From the NCBI RefSeq assembly GCF_004403945.1, contig NZ_SOHM01000031.1, positions 398,532 through 462,531 on the forward strand: a DNA stretch of 64,000 nucleotides, in the 5' to 3' direction. Both the position numbers and the translations under genes were made by a program. The notes beneath the pieces were generated by a model. It worked only from the letters and a program-made list of their open reading frames with translations. It searched no databases and had not been told where the DNA came from. Shown in pieces: positions 44,658 to 53,870 of this stretch. Numbering within the stretch: the first letter of the stretch is position 1; each line of letters opens with the position of its first letter. The DNA is from Cryobacterium lactosi (GTDB taxonomy: Bacteria; Actinomycetota; Actinomycetes; Actinomycetales; Microbacteriaceae).

Positions 44658-46823
44658 GTGGGCACTCACACGACGCTGGACGAGATTCGGCAGGCCGGCA
44701 GCATTCTGGCCGGCATCCGCTCGGCAGACGACCTGACCATCGCCGCCAGCCGGGACGGCGGCAACCGTGCCGTGCGGCTGCTCACCCAGGCGGCGCTCGA
44801 CCCCACCGACCAGCTCACCGCTATTGCCGCCGTGCACGCGCTGGCCCAGGTCTTCGACGAGTCGGCCGATGACGTCCTGGTCGCGCTGCTCGAAAACGAC
44901 GCGGCGTTCCTGCGCGAACACGCCGCCTGGGCGTTCGGCACCAGGCTCCCGCGTTTCGACGCCGTCGCCGGCCTGCTGCGCATGGTCGTCGCCGGGGGGT
45001 TCTCGGGCATGATCGCCCAACGCACCCTCGAACAGTGGGCTTCGTCGGCGCCCGAGCATGTGGCGTTGGCCACCGAGGGCGCCATGCTCGGCGTTGCCGA
45101 CCCCGCCGCCCGCGCCAGACTCGTCGAAACCCTTGGCCTGATCTCCGGCCGCATCCCCGACCGGATGCTGCGACGCATCGCCGCGGATACCGCCGAAGCC
45201 CTCGACCCGCGCGCCGCAGCCGTGGCCGCCCTCGGCGACCGACCGGCCACCGAGGCCGCCATCGGCCTGGTGACCGGCCTGGCCCGCGGCGACGACGACC
45301 TGGCCGACGTGGCCAGGCTGGCGCTGCTCGACCTCACGGTTCCCAGCTACCCGCGTGCGCCGTGGAGCCAGGGCCAGACCGTGGCCCAGCTGTTCCTGCA
45401 CGCCGACATCGACCGTGAACTCAGCCAGGTGGGGGCCGGCGACAACGGCGGCATCGCCACCCTGCTCGTGCGACTGGGCGACGCCCTCGTCGCCGGCGAC
45501 GACAGCGCGGCGGATGCGTTCTCGCCGGCCGTCGACCGGGTGCTCACCCTGTCGCGCGGCGGCCCAGACGCCGCCCTGACCTGCCTGCCGGAGGTCAGCT
45601 CCACCCTCTCCGGTCACGCCTTCGCGACGGTGCCGTTCCTGGGTGCCCCGGTCTCCTCCGCCGAATCCTGGCCCCGCCGGGTGGCCGTGCAGCGCGGCAT
45701 CCGCCGGGTTCTGCGCGCCGCAGGCACCGTGGACGTGCTGCACCTGCGGATGGCCGATGTCGGCACCCTCGCCGCCTCGACCGTCGCCCGCGAGCTGGAG
45801 ATCCCGATCGTCTTCACCGTCGCCCCCGACCCGCACAGTGTCATCAACGCCATGGACGCCTCCGGGGCCCTCACCCGGGCCAACTTCGGCACCGTCGACG
45901 AGGTCGAGCACTTCTGGTTCCGGGCCCGGCTCGTGCAGCGGATCGCGGCCGACGCCGCCCACACGGTTCTCTTCCCCCGCCCCCAACTGGAACGCGACAT
46001 GCGTGACCTGGTGGGCATCGACATCACGGCGCACCCTGAGCGGCACTCCGTCGTGGCCGAAGGCATCGACTTGACGGTGATCGAACGCTCGGTCGAGACC
46101 GCGCTGAAGGCCGACCCGGCCGACTTCGCCGACCTCGACGCCCTGCTGGCGACCCTGCCGGCTTCCCGCCGGCACCTGCCGCTCGCGGTGACAGTGGGCC
46201 GGTTGCACAGGGTGAAAGGCATGGCCACCCTGGTGCACGCCTGGGCTGACGACGCCGCCCTGCGGGAGCGCTGCAACCTGCTGATCGTCGGGGGAGACCT
46301 GCTCACCCCGTCGGTCGACGAACGCGGTCAGCTCGACCTGATCGGCACGGCGGTCCCGCTGGACACTGCCGCCGAGCACGGCCTGCTGCTGGCCGGACAC
46401 CGCGCCAACGATGCGGTCGCCCGCTGGCTGGCGGCCGCCAGGCACGGCCGTCCGGGCCTGGCCGCACCACGCGGCGTCTACGTCTGCGCGAGCATGAAGG
46501 AAGAGTTCGGCATCGCACTGCTCGAGGCCATGGCGACGGGGCTCACCGTCGTCGCCCCGAACGCCGGCGGACCGGCGACCTATGTCGAGGACGGCACCAC
46601 CGGGTTCCTGGTGAACACAGCGGATGCCGGCAGCCTCGGCGCCGGTATCGCCGCAGCCCTCGACCTGGCCTCCGGCCCGTTCGGCGACGAGTTCGCCCAG
46701 CGCGCCGCCGACATGGTCACCGGCACCTTCGCCATCCAGGCCATGGCGGGCACCCTCGCCGGCGTCTACAAGTCCGTCGCCGAGGCGCAGGAAGCACTCA
46801 ACTGGGCGTTGAGCGCCTCATGA
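44658..46823 (+). CDS. HEAT-like/GT4 glycosyltransferase fusion
   Basis: 721 residues from the GTG at 44658 (GAGGGAGG upstream). Residues about 20-240 are helical repeats of HEAT type (LTAIAAVHALAQVFDE, FLREHAAWAFGTRL, MIAQRTLEQWA). From about 310 a GT-B glycosyltransferase begins. The GT4 half has VTVGRLHRVKGMATLVHAW and the donor-site motif ASMKEEFGIALLEAM with Glu-x7-Glu, then GGPATYVEDGTTGFLV. It transfers a sugar from a nucleotide-sugar to an unknown acceptor, and the HEAT part may dock a partner. The stop overlaps the next start by 4 bp. Confidence 0.85.
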   Translation: MGTHTTLDEIRQAGSILAGIRSADDLTIAASRDGGNRAVRLLTQAALDPTDQLTAIAAVHALAQVFDESADDVLVALLENDAAFLREHAAWAFGTRLPRFDAVAGLLRMVVAGGFSGMIAQRTLEQWASSAPEHVALATEGAMLGVADPAARARLVETLGLISGRIPDRMLRRIAADTAEALDPRAAAVAALGDRPATEAAIGLVTGLARGDDDLADVARLALLDLTVPSYPRAPWSQGQTVAQLFLHADIDRELSQVGAGDNGGIATLLVRLGDALVAGDDSAADAFSPAVDRVLTLSRGGPDAALTCLPEVSSTLSGHAFATVPFLGAPVSSAESWPRRVAVQRGIRRVLRAAGTVDVLHLRMADVGTLAASTVARELEIPIVFTVAPDPHSVINAMDASGALTRANFGTVDEVEHFWFRARLVQRIAADAAHTVLFPRPQLERDMRDLVGIDITAHPERHSVVAEGIDLTVIERSVETALKADPADFADLDALLATLPASRRHLPLAVTVGRLHRVKGMATLVHAWADDAALRERCNLLIVGGDLLTPSVDERGQLDLIGTAVPLDTAAEHGLLLAGHRANDAVARWLAAARHGRPGLAAPRGVYVCASMKEEFGIALLEAMATGLTVVAPNAGGPATYVEDGTTGFLVNTADAGSLGAGIAAALDLASGPFGDEFAQRAADMVTGTFAIQAMAGTLAGVYKSVAEAQEALNWALSAS

Positions 46824-48148
46824 CGCTCCTCATCATCAGCCCGGACTACGCCTCGCACCTGTTTCCACTCGCTACCCTCGGCGCCGCCTGGCGGGCCGAG
46901 GGCGAGCGGGTCGTCGTGGCCTCTGGGCCGGCCACAGCCGGCATCGTCGCCGATTTCGGCTTCGAGCGGGTGAACCTGCAGCTCGGCCGCGGATCCAACC
47001 CCGGCACCATCCGCGCCGAGGACCAGCCCACCGGGGAGGACGACGCCCTGCGCGGCTTCTTCGACGCCACCAGGGTCGGCCTGGTCGAGACGCTGAGGTT
47101 CCAGGCCGAGGCCCGCAGCAGCGACCTGCTGTGGAACCCGGTTGTCGTGGCCCGCGAGGTGCAGCGGATCGTCGCCGAAATCCAACCGGACCAGGTGATC
47201 GTCGACCACTTGGCCTTCAGCGCCCGGCTGGCCCTTATCAGCGCCGGAGTCCGACACGCCGACGTGGTGCTCGGGCATCCGTCGGCCCTGCCCGTCGGCG
47301 ACGAGGTCTACGGCTACCCGGGCGCCTGGCCCGCCGCGTTCACGCCGGACCCGCACGAGCTGGTGCAGCTGCGACTGCTCTGCGAGCGGGTGCGCGACGA
47401 CTTCACCCTGCAGTGGAACGACGCCCTGCTGCAGCTGGACCCGGCCGCTCCGCCCAGCGGCGACGCGTTCACCGAAACCGGCGACGTGCTGCTGCTCAAC
47501 TACCCGGCCGAGCTGCACTCGCCGGCCCGCACGGCGCTGCTGCCGGAGCACGCCTTCCTCGGCTCCGCGGTGCGCAGCGAGGCCGACGACCCCCAGGTGA
47601 CCAGCTGGCTGGCCGCCGCCGACGACCGTCCCATCGTCTACGTGAGCTTCGGCAGCTTCCTGTCGGTGCGCGGCGATGTGCTCGCCCGGGTGGCCGAGGC
47701 CCTGCGCGGCCTCGACGTGCGGGTCGCGATAGCGGTTGGGTCCACCGACCCCGCCGAACTCGGACCGATCCCCGGCTCCTGGCTGGTGCGGTCGTTCCTG
47801 CCGCAGGTGAGCGTGCTGGCCCGCTCGGCGCTGGCCGTGACCCACGGCGGCAACAACTCCGTCACCGAAGCCATGACGGCCGGCGTCCCGCTGCTGGTGC
47901 TGCCGTTCTCGACCGACCAGTTCGCCGGCGCCGCGGCGCTCGACGACGCCGGTTTCGGTATCTCCCTCGACCCCAATACCGCGGGTGCGGATGCGCTGCG
48001 GCAGGCCGCGGAGACGCTGCTCGGGTTGACCGGGGAACCGCGTGACCGGCTGCGGGCACTGAGCGCCTCGCTCGCGAACGGCGCGGGGCCCAAGCGTGCG
48101 TACGCGGCGCTGCAGGACGTGCAGAACGACGCACGGCCGGCGGCCTGA
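46820..48148 (+). CDS. MGT/UGT-family glycosyltransferase
   Basis: 442 residues, starting at the ATG overlapping the upstream stop. N-terminal GT-B domain SPDYASHLFPLATLGAAWRAEG; the C-terminal nucleotide-sugar site is VYVSFGSF, then SWLVRSFLPQVSVLARSALAVTHGGNNSVTEAM and PLLVLPFSTDQF. This is the GT1/GT28-like fold used for glycosylating lipids, natural products or macrolides. Coupling to the GT4 fusion suggests sequential sugar transfer on one acceptor. No transporter or lipid carrier gene is adjacent, so the product is unknown. Confidence 0.9.
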   Translation: MTLLIISPDYASHLFPLATLGAAWRAEGERVVVASGPATAGIVADFGFERVNLQLGRGSNPGTIRAEDQPTGEDDALRGFFDATRVGLVETLRFQAEARSSDLLWNPVVVAREVQRIVAEIQPDQVIVDHLAFSARLALISAGVRHADVVLGHPSALPVGDEVYGYPGAWPAAFTPDPHELVQLRLLCERVRDDFTLQWNDALLQLDPAAPPSGDAFTETGDVLLLNYPAELHSPARTALLPEHAFLGSAVRSEADDPQVTSWLAAADDRPIVYVSFGSFLSVRGDVLARVAEALRGLDVRVAIAVGSTDPAELGPIPGSWLVRSFLPQVSVLARSALAVTHGGNNSVTEAMTAGVPLLVLPFSTDQFAGAAALDDAGFGISLDPNTAGADALRQAAETLLGLTGEPRDRLRALSASLANGAGPKRAYAALQDVQNDARPAA

Positions 48149-48171
48149 TAGCGGTCGGACAGGGAGGGGCG

Positions 48172-48705
48172 CTACGCGTCGATCGCGTAGACGAGCGACT
48201 CCTGCACCATGCCCAACCAGTTGTAGATGTCGTTCACGACGTGGGATTCCTCGTCGTCGAGGTGTGGCATGCCCTCCGGGTCGATCTGCAGGCGGTCCGC
48301 CACAACCAGGCGCAGGTCGGTGAGGGTGCGCAGCCACGACTGAACCTGCTGTTCGTCGAGCACAATCGGCACCGGCAGCGGGTCGTGCACCGGAACATCC
48401 AGGCGGCCGGCGCTCTGCTCGTCGTCGCCGAGCGCGCCGAGCACCGAGGCAGCGTTGGCGAGCTTGCCCTCGAGGAGTCCGTCGGCCGTGAAACGGCGAA
48501 ACTCGGCAGCGGCCTCCGGGTCGTCTGGGTAGGCGTCGGGCAGCAGCCGTCGGACCGCGGGTTGGGCGAGCATGACCGCGTCGTCGGCGTCAATGGACCC
48601 GAGCAACTGCAACAGCTGCGAGGTGACCTGGCGCAGCAGGTCGACCTCGATGGGTTCGAACATCGCCGAGACCGTGCCGGAGTCTTCGCGGCGGAAATCC
48701 ATCAT
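48172..48705 (-). CDS. DUF2017 family protein (AosR-like)
   Basis: 177 residues. Helical protein with the DUF2017 pattern (FEPIEVDLLRQVTSQLLQLL, RRLLPDAYPDDPEAAAEFRRFT, DLRLVVADRLQI, DIYNWLGMVQESLV). In mycobacteria the member downstream of clpS (Rv1332, AosR) is reported as an oxidative-stress regulator acting with an ECF sigma factor. The same order occurs here, 24 bp after clpS. A regulatory role is inferred from that orthologue. Confidence 0.88.
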   Translation of the reverse strand: MMDFRREDSGTVSAMFEPIEVDLLRQVTSQLLQLLGSIDADDAVMLAQPAVRRLLPDAYPDDPEAAAEFRRFTADGLLEGKLANAASVLGALGDDEQSAGRLDVPVHDPLPVPIVLDEQQVQSWLRTLTDLRLVVADRLQIDPEGMPHLDDEESHVVNDIYNWLGMVQESLVYAIDA

Positions 48706-48729
48706 TCTTCTGCGCTCATTCTTCGGTAC

Positions 48730-49014
48730 TCATTCTTCGGCCCGGTCCAGGGTCGCCCAGAGGCCATAGCCGTGCATCGCCTCGACGTGCCGTTCCATCG
48801 ATTCCCGGTCACCCGTGGCCACGATCGCGCGCCCGTTGTTGTGCACCTGCAGCATGAGACGCTCGGCTTCGGCAGCGGGCACGCCGAAGTAGCTGCGGAA
48901 CACGTAGGCGACATAGGACATCAGGTTCACCGGGTCGTCCCAGACCACGGTCACCCAGGGGCGATCGAGGGAGATCGCCTCTCGGACACGGGTGGATTCA
49001 TCAATCTGGGGCAC
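48730..49014 (-). CDS. clpS: ClpS adaptor protein
   Basis: 94 residues starting at GTG 49014. Motifs [20 protein letters not shown] and [37 protein letters not shown] match ClpS, with the N-degron pocket residues Asp-Asp-x-Asn and His in the expected places. It delivers proteins with destabilising N-terminal residues to ClpAP/ClpCP. It forms an operon with the DUF2017 gene, as in other actinobacteria. Confidence 0.95.
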   Translation of the reverse strand: MPQIDESTRVREAISLDRPWVTVVWDDPVNLMSYVAYVFRSYFGVPAAEAERLMLQVHNNGRAIVATGDRESMERHVEAMHGYGLWATLDRAEE

Positions 49015-49101
49015 CGGTTAAGCCTCACACGCCCGCGCTGATCCTGCCACCACCGCATGGCAGGATGGGGAGATCGTGAGACCTGTACTGAGCCGTATTC
49101 A

Positions 49102-49929
49102 ATGAGCCGCCGCCCGCCGTATCGTTCCCGGTCCACCCGCACCCGGCGTCCAGTGCTCCTGATCATCGTGATCCTGGCCGGAGCGCTGGTCGCCGGCGTC
49201 GGCTACTTCTCGCCCGGCTCAATAGATGTTCCATCAGGTGCCCCATCCGGTGACCCGGCCGGTGACCCGGCCGCCGTGCCGGCAACCGTACTCACCAGCG
49301 CCGAGGCGCTCGCGCTGGTCGCCGCGCTGCCGGATGCCGTCTACACCGACAACGGCAGCTACGCGGGCAACCGCCAGGAGCTGTTCGGCGATGCCTGGGC
49401 CTTCGACTTCGACCAGAACGGCTGCGACACCCGCAACGACATCCTCACCCGCGACCTCACCGGCACCGACATCGACCCGGCGACCTGCCGGGTCTATACG
49501 GGCATCCTCACCGACCCGTACACGGGCGAGACCATCGACTTCGTGCGTGGCCAGGACACCTCGGCCGACGTGCAGATCGACCACCTGCTGCCGCTGAAGG
49601 CCGTGTACGCCACCGGGGCAGAGGCCTGGCCGGCCGAGAAGCGCGAGGCCCTGGCCAACGACCCGGTCAACCTGCTGGCGGTGAAGGGCACCGAGAACTC
49701 GTCGAAGTCCGACTCGCTGCCCAGCGAATGGCTGCCCGGCTTCTACCCCGATGTCTCCGACCGGCACGACCTGGGCCAGCGGGTGGTCTGGGACGACCTG
49801 CCGGCGGACACCGGCCTGCAGTGCTGGTACATCGACAAACTGGTGCCGGTCTTCGTGGCCTACGACCTCGGCGTCACCCCGGAGGACCGCGCCGCGATGA
49901 CGGCCGTGCTGGAGTCCTGCCTGGACTGA
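49102..49929 (+). CDS. Secreted or membrane-anchored HNH/DUF1524 family nuclease
   Basis: 275 residues if started at the ATG at 49102; an upstream in-frame ATG at 49057 is possible, and neither has a clear ribosome site. A basic N-terminus and one hydrophobic helix (signal or anchor) are followed by a Ser/Pro/Asp linker. The catalytic domain has QIDHLLPLKAVYATGAEAWP, NDPVNLLAVKGTENSSKSD, the DUF1524/GmrSD C-terminal HNH pattern with His in DHLLP. It should act outside the membrane and may be a DNA-scavenging nuclease. It is divergent from clpS. Confidence 0.85.
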   Translation: MSRRPPYRSRSTRTRRPVLLIIVILAGALVAGVGYFSPGSIDVPSGAPSGDPAGDPAAVPATVLTSAEALALVAALPDAVYTDNGSYAGNRQELFGDAWAFDFDQNGCDTRNDILTRDLTGTDIDPATCRVYTGILTDPYTGETIDFVRGQDTSADVQIDHLLPLKAVYATGAEAWPAEKREALANDPVNLLAVKGTENSSKSDSLPSEWLPGFYPDVSDRHDLGQRVVWDDLPADTGLQCWYIDKLVPVFVAYDLGVTPEDRAAMTAVLESCLD

Positions 49930-49942
49930 TCTGCGTGACGAC

Positions 49943-50620
49943 TCAGGCCAGGAGCGGGGCGAGGGTGAGGGCGGCCTGCCGGAGGAGGACCAGGTGCTCG
50001 CCGGGCTGCTCGATGCGTGCCCGCGGCGCGGCCAGGCAGAGGGCGGCGACGAGAGTGCCGTCCCGGTCCCGGATCGGCACGGCGAGGCAGCCGGAACCGG
50101 GGCTCACCGCATCGAACTGGCGGGCGAAACCCAGCTCCTGCACCTCGGTGACTGCGGGGGAGCGCTGCTCGGCCAACAGCAGCCGTCCCATTGCCGATTC
50201 GTGCAGCGGCCGGCTGCCCGCGGCGGCGAGTGTCGGCGGAAAATCCGGATCCGGGTCGATCACCGCCAGCCCGTCGCGGTCGTACCGCACCAGGTGCACA
50301 CCACCGCGGATGCGTTCCCGCAGGTCGGTGACGATGAGCCGCACAGCCTCCGGCGGCCGGGACGGTGCGACCAGCTTGGCCAGCTCGGCGACCTTACGAC
50401 CGAGCGCGAAACCGCGCAGGTCCGGCATCCGCACCAGGTATTCGTCTTGCACAAGCAGGTTGAGCAGCCGGTAGGTGGTCGCCCGTGGCAGGGCCAGATT
50501 GTCGGACACCTGCCGCGCCGTCACGCCGGCGCCGCACCTGGCGACCTCCTCGAGCACGGTGAGGGCGCTGTGGATGGCCTTGGGCTGACGCGCTCTCAGG
50601 TCGCCCGCCTCGCCGCTCAC
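49943..50620 (-). CDS. IclR family transcriptional regulator
   Basis: 225 residues from the GTG at 50620, which overlaps the stop of the upstream permease (GTGA). The winged helix covers about 10-70 (ALTVLEEVARCGAGVTARQVSDNLALPRATTYRLL). The effector domain contains the region HESAMGRLLLAE and GCLAVPIRDRDG typical of IclR. It is cotranscribed with the permease at 50617 and probably controls both that unit and the divergent permease-amine oxidase unit. The perfect inverted repeat in the divergent gap is its likely operator. Confidence 0.88.
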   Translation of the reverse strand: MSGEAGDLRARQPKAIHSALTVLEEVARCGAGVTARQVSDNLALPRATTYRLLNLLVQDEYLVRMPDLRGFALGRKVAELAKLVAPSRPPEAVRLIVTDLRERIRGGVHLVRYDRDGLAVIDPDPDFPPTLAAAGSRPLHESAMGRLLLAEQRSPAVTEVQELGFARQFDAVSPGSGCLAVPIRDRDGTLVAALCLAAPRARIEQPGEHLVLLRQAALTLAPLLA

Positions 50621-52134
50621 GGAGCGGCCCGGTCCTCGGCGAGAGCAGTGCCGAGGACGTCCGCCGATACCGGCACATCGTAGATGCCGACGGTGTCGCG
50701 CAGCCATGGCCGGCGGACGCGGCGGATCACGGCGAACACCGTGCCCAGGAGCATCACTGCCAGGAACACCCACACTCCGGCGAACCGCGCCGAGCCGCTT
50801 TCCACGGCCATGTACACCACCAGCACAGCGCTCAGCAGTACGGCGGCGACGCCGGCCCGCACCAACGGCCAGGGGGTGAGCTCGCCGATCCGCCAGAGGA
50901 ACACCGGCGCCGCGACACAGGCGAGGACGTAGGCGGCGATGTAACCGCCGGCCGCGCCGACGATGAAGATCTCCATGGCCCGCCAGACGCTGCCGGTGAC
51001 CAGGATGGTGCCGATCAGGCCGGCCGTGAGCACCGGAACCGTCACCACGATGGCGACGAACGGGGTGCGGTGCCGCCGGTGGCTCTGCCCGAACGCACTG
51101 GGCAGCAACCCCTCCCGGCCCATCGAGAACAGAACTCGAACGAGCGCCGTGATCGACGCGATCGCGCAGGCCAGGAACGACGCGGCGATGCTCACATCCA
51201 GCAGCAACCCGAGCGCATCGATGCCGTACGCGGCGGCGAGATCGTTGACCGGCGATGCGCTGGCCGTGATGCTGCCGCCCACCGAGGCGAACCCGACGAG
51301 CTGGCTGAGCGCGGCCAGCAGGTACAGGACGCCTGAGCCGATCACGGTCCAGGTCACCGCCCGGGGGATCGTGGCGTACGGGCGCCGGGCCTCGACGCCC
51401 AGCGTGGCGGAACTCTCGAAGCCGACGAACGCGGTGAGCGCCAGGGCGGCACCGACGGCGAAATCGGATGGCCGTACGCCCGACATGTCCAGAACCGACC
51501 AGTCCAGTGCCGGGCCCTGCACCACCAGCAGCGCCACGACGAGCGCGAGGATGATCACCACCGACACACACTCCACCAGCACCGTGGCCCTGGTCGACAC
51601 CCGGATGCCCCTGGCCAGCAGGACCAGGCAGGCGGCGGCCATGGCCAGGATCAGGAACACCGGCACCGACAGGCTCCCGGTGAGGGCGGGCCAGAGGCGC
51701 GCCGCGAGGATTGCGAGGTAGTAGCCCGCGCCGCCGAGGGCGAACATCGCCACGAAGCCGTAGCCGATCAGCAGCGCCGTTCCGGTCACGAACGAGGCCG
51801 TGGTGCCCAGGCCGTGGGCCACGAAGGTGTACAGCGACCCGGTCGCGGCGATCCGGCGGGTGAACTGGTTGACGGTGGTGGCCACGAGCAGGGCCAGGAG
51901 CATCGCCGCGCCGAGGGCCCAGACGGTGGCGCCGCCCGCGACGGTGGCCACGAGCAGCGGCATGGTCGTCGCAGCGGCCGACGGCGCGACCGCGGACACC
52001 GACTGCGACAGCACGTCGATGAAACCGACGCTGCGCCGGTCCAATCCGTCGACCGGGGACCGGGACTGGATCCCGGCCACCGGCTGCGGGTTCTCGATCG
52101 CCCGCTCCAGGGCCGACTTGTGCATGGCGGCCAT
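50617..52134 (-). CDS. APC superfamily amino acid/amine permease
   Basis: 505 residues with about 12-14 hydrophobic helices and the APC pattern VGFIDVLSQSVSAVAPSAAATTMPLL, then TGSLYTFVAHGLG and ALTAFVGFESSATLG. The start may be 52134 or the ATG nine bases inside it. The C-terminus overlaps the IclR gene start by 4 bp. Transport of amines or amino acids is inferred from family and from the amine oxidase in the neighbouring unit. Confidence 0.88.
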   Translation of the reverse strand: MAAMHKSALERAIENPQPVAGIQSRSPVDGLDRRSVGFIDVLSQSVSAVAPSAAATTMPLLVATVAGGATVWALGAAMLLALLVATTVNQFTRRIAATGSLYTFVAHGLGTTASFVTGTALLIGYGFVAMFALGGAGYYLAILAARLWPALTGSLSVPVFLILAMAAACLVLLARGIRVSTRATVLVECVSVVIILALVVALLVVQGPALDWSVLDMSGVRPSDFAVGAALALTAFVGFESSATLGVEARRPYATIPRAVTWTVIGSGVLYLLAALSQLVGFASVGGSITASASPVNDLAAAYGIDALGLLLDVSIAASFLACAIASITALVRVLFSMGREGLLPSAFGQSHRRHRTPFVAIVVTVPVLTAGLIGTILVTGSVWRAMEIFIVGAAGGYIAAYVLACVAAPVFLWRIGELTPWPLVRAGVAAVLLSAVLVVYMAVESGSARFAGVWVFLAVMLLGTVFAVIRRVRRPWLRDTVGIYDVPVSADVLGTALAEDRAAP

Positions 52135-52224
52135 GCCTCACCGTCGCTTTCTTCTCTGAGAGCCCACGGTAGTCAGCCGCGATTGCCGCGCGGCGACGCG
52201 GGTGTTTCGGGGGTGTGTCAGCCA

Positions 52225-52254
52225 AATGAGACAGCCGGCCCGGGCGGTCTCATT
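52225..52254. promoter_or_regulatory. Inverted repeat in the divergent permease promoter, likely IclR operator
   Basis: Perfect 8-bp arms AATGAGAC (52225-52232) and GTCTCATT (52247-52254) around a 14-nt GC-rich spacer. It is midway between the two divergent permease starts (52134 and 52348) and the IclR gene is the third gene on the left. Confidence 0.6.
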
Positions 52255-52347
52255 CGCACCCTCTCTGGCTTTTACCTCCGGGTGACGAGGCGGCAACAGG
52301 CCGTCGGCAGGCTGGGGACACCCGCATCCGTCCCGTTTGGAGCCGAC

Positions 52348-53823
52348 ATGACCGCCACCCAAGAAACCACCGCCGGAACCATTCCGCCGCGAGCTCTCAC
52401 CGGCTCGCTGGGCGTGACCGCCATCGTGCTGATGGTCGTCGCCGCCGCGGCACCGCTGACCGTGATCGGGGGAGCGGCGCCGCTGGGCATCCTGCTCGGC
52501 AACGGCGTCGGGTTCCCGGCGATGTTCGCGATCGCCGCAATCGTGCTGCTGTTCTTCGCCGTGGGCCTGGCCGCGATGACCCGGCACGTGCCCAATCCCG
52601 GCGCCTTCTTCACCTTCGTCAACTACGGCCTGGGCAAACCCGCCGGCCTCGCCACGGCGTTCCTGGCCCTTTTGACCTACACGACCATCCAGGTGTCTGT
52701 GCACGGATACGTCGGCTACATCCTCTCGGTCACCGTCACCGGGCTCGGCGGGCCTGACCTGCCCTGGTATCTGTACTCCCTGGCCGTCGTGGCCCTCGTG
52801 GGTGTGCTCGGCTACCGCCACATCGACCTGAGCTCCAAGGTGCTCGGCGTGCTGCTGATCGGCGAGGTCGGCATCGTGCTGGTGCTCGTGGCCGCCGTGG
52901 TGATCGCCGGCGGCGCCGACGGCCTCTCACTGGCCCCGTTCGAACCGAACAACGTGCTCAGCGGCTCGCCGTCGGTGGGCCTGATGTTCGCCATCGCCGC
53001 CTTCATCGGCTTCGAGTCCACCGCGATCTTCCGCGACGAGGCCAAGGACCCGGCCCGCACCATCCCGCGGGCCACCTACGTGGCCGTGATCGGCATCGGC
53101 GTCTTCTACACGCTCGCCTCCTGGGCCCTCGTGATGGCCTGGGGCCCCGACGGAGTGGTGGCCCAGGCCGCTGAAGACCCGGGCGCGATGATCCTGATCA
53201 CCACCCTGGCCTACCTCGGATCGGTCGGCGAGCTCGTCATGAACGTGCTTCTGATCACCAGCATGCTCGCCTGCGTGCTCTCCTTCCACAACGTGATCAC
53301 CCGGTACCAGCACTCCATGTCCACCGCCAAGGTGCTGCCGGACGTGCTCTCCTCCGTGCACCCCAAGCACTTCGCCCCGCACGTGTCCTCGGTGGTGCAG
53401 ACCGTCACCGCCGGCCTGCTGGTGCTGCTCTTCGCCCTGCTCGGCCTCGACCCGATCCTGCAGGTGTTCACCTGGTTCTCCGGCGTCGCCACCCTCTCGG
53501 TGGCGCTGCTGATGGCCGTGACCAGCATCGCCGTGGTGGTGTACTTCGCCCGCACCAGGCAGGACCGCCGGCTGTGGAACACCGTCATCGCGCCGACCCT
53601 CGGCTTCATCGGCCTGCTGGTGTCAGCCATCATGATCGGCCTGAACTTCCCGTTCCTGATCGGCGACGTCAACGCCGCCGGCGAACCCAGCTTCGGGGCG
53701 CTCACCGCAGTGCTCCTGGGCCTGATCGTGCTCTTCCCGCTGGCCGGACTGCTGCAGGCGTTCTGGCTGAAGCGCAACCGGCCCGCCGTCTACGACCAGA
53801 TCACGGATGCCATCGGCGCCTGA
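52348..53823 (+). CDS. APC superfamily permease next to copper amine oxidase
   Basis: 491 residues from the ATG at 52348 (TTGGAG upstream). Twelve or so hydrophobic helices with GSLGVTAIVLMVVAAAAPLTVIGG, NPGAFFTFVNYGLGK and AFIGFESTAIFRDEAKDPARTIPRATY, typical of APC family transporters (YfnA/GabP-like and AAE-like). It lies 47 bp before the copper amine oxidase gene, so it probably imports the amine substrate. Substrate identity is inferred from context only. Confidence 0.88.
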   Translation: MTATQETTAGTIPPRALTGSLGVTAIVLMVVAAAAPLTVIGGAAPLGILLGNGVGFPAMFAIAAIVLLFFAVGLAAMTRHVPNPGAFFTFVNYGLGKPAGLATAFLALLTYTTIQVSVHGYVGYILSVTVTGLGGPDLPWYLYSLAVVALVGVLGYRHIDLSSKVLGVLLIGEVGIVLVLVAAVVIAGGADGLSLAPFEPNNVLSGSPSVGLMFAIAAFIGFESTAIFRDEAKDPARTIPRATYVAVIGIGVFYTLASWALVMAWGPDGVVAQAAEDPGAMILITTLAYLGSVGELVMNVLLITSMLACVLSFHNVITRYQHSMSTAKVLPDVLSSVHPKHFAPHVSSVVQTVTAGLLVLLFALLGLDPILQVFTWFSGVATLSVALLMAVTSIAVVVYFARTRQDRRLWNTVIAPTLGFIGLLVSAIMIGLNFPFLIGDVNAAGEPSFGALTAVLLGLIVLFPLAGLLQAFWLKRNRPAVYDQITDAIGA

Positions 53824-53870
53824 GCGTCCACTCTCACCTCGACCACACCCACCTGACAGGACACCCGCAG

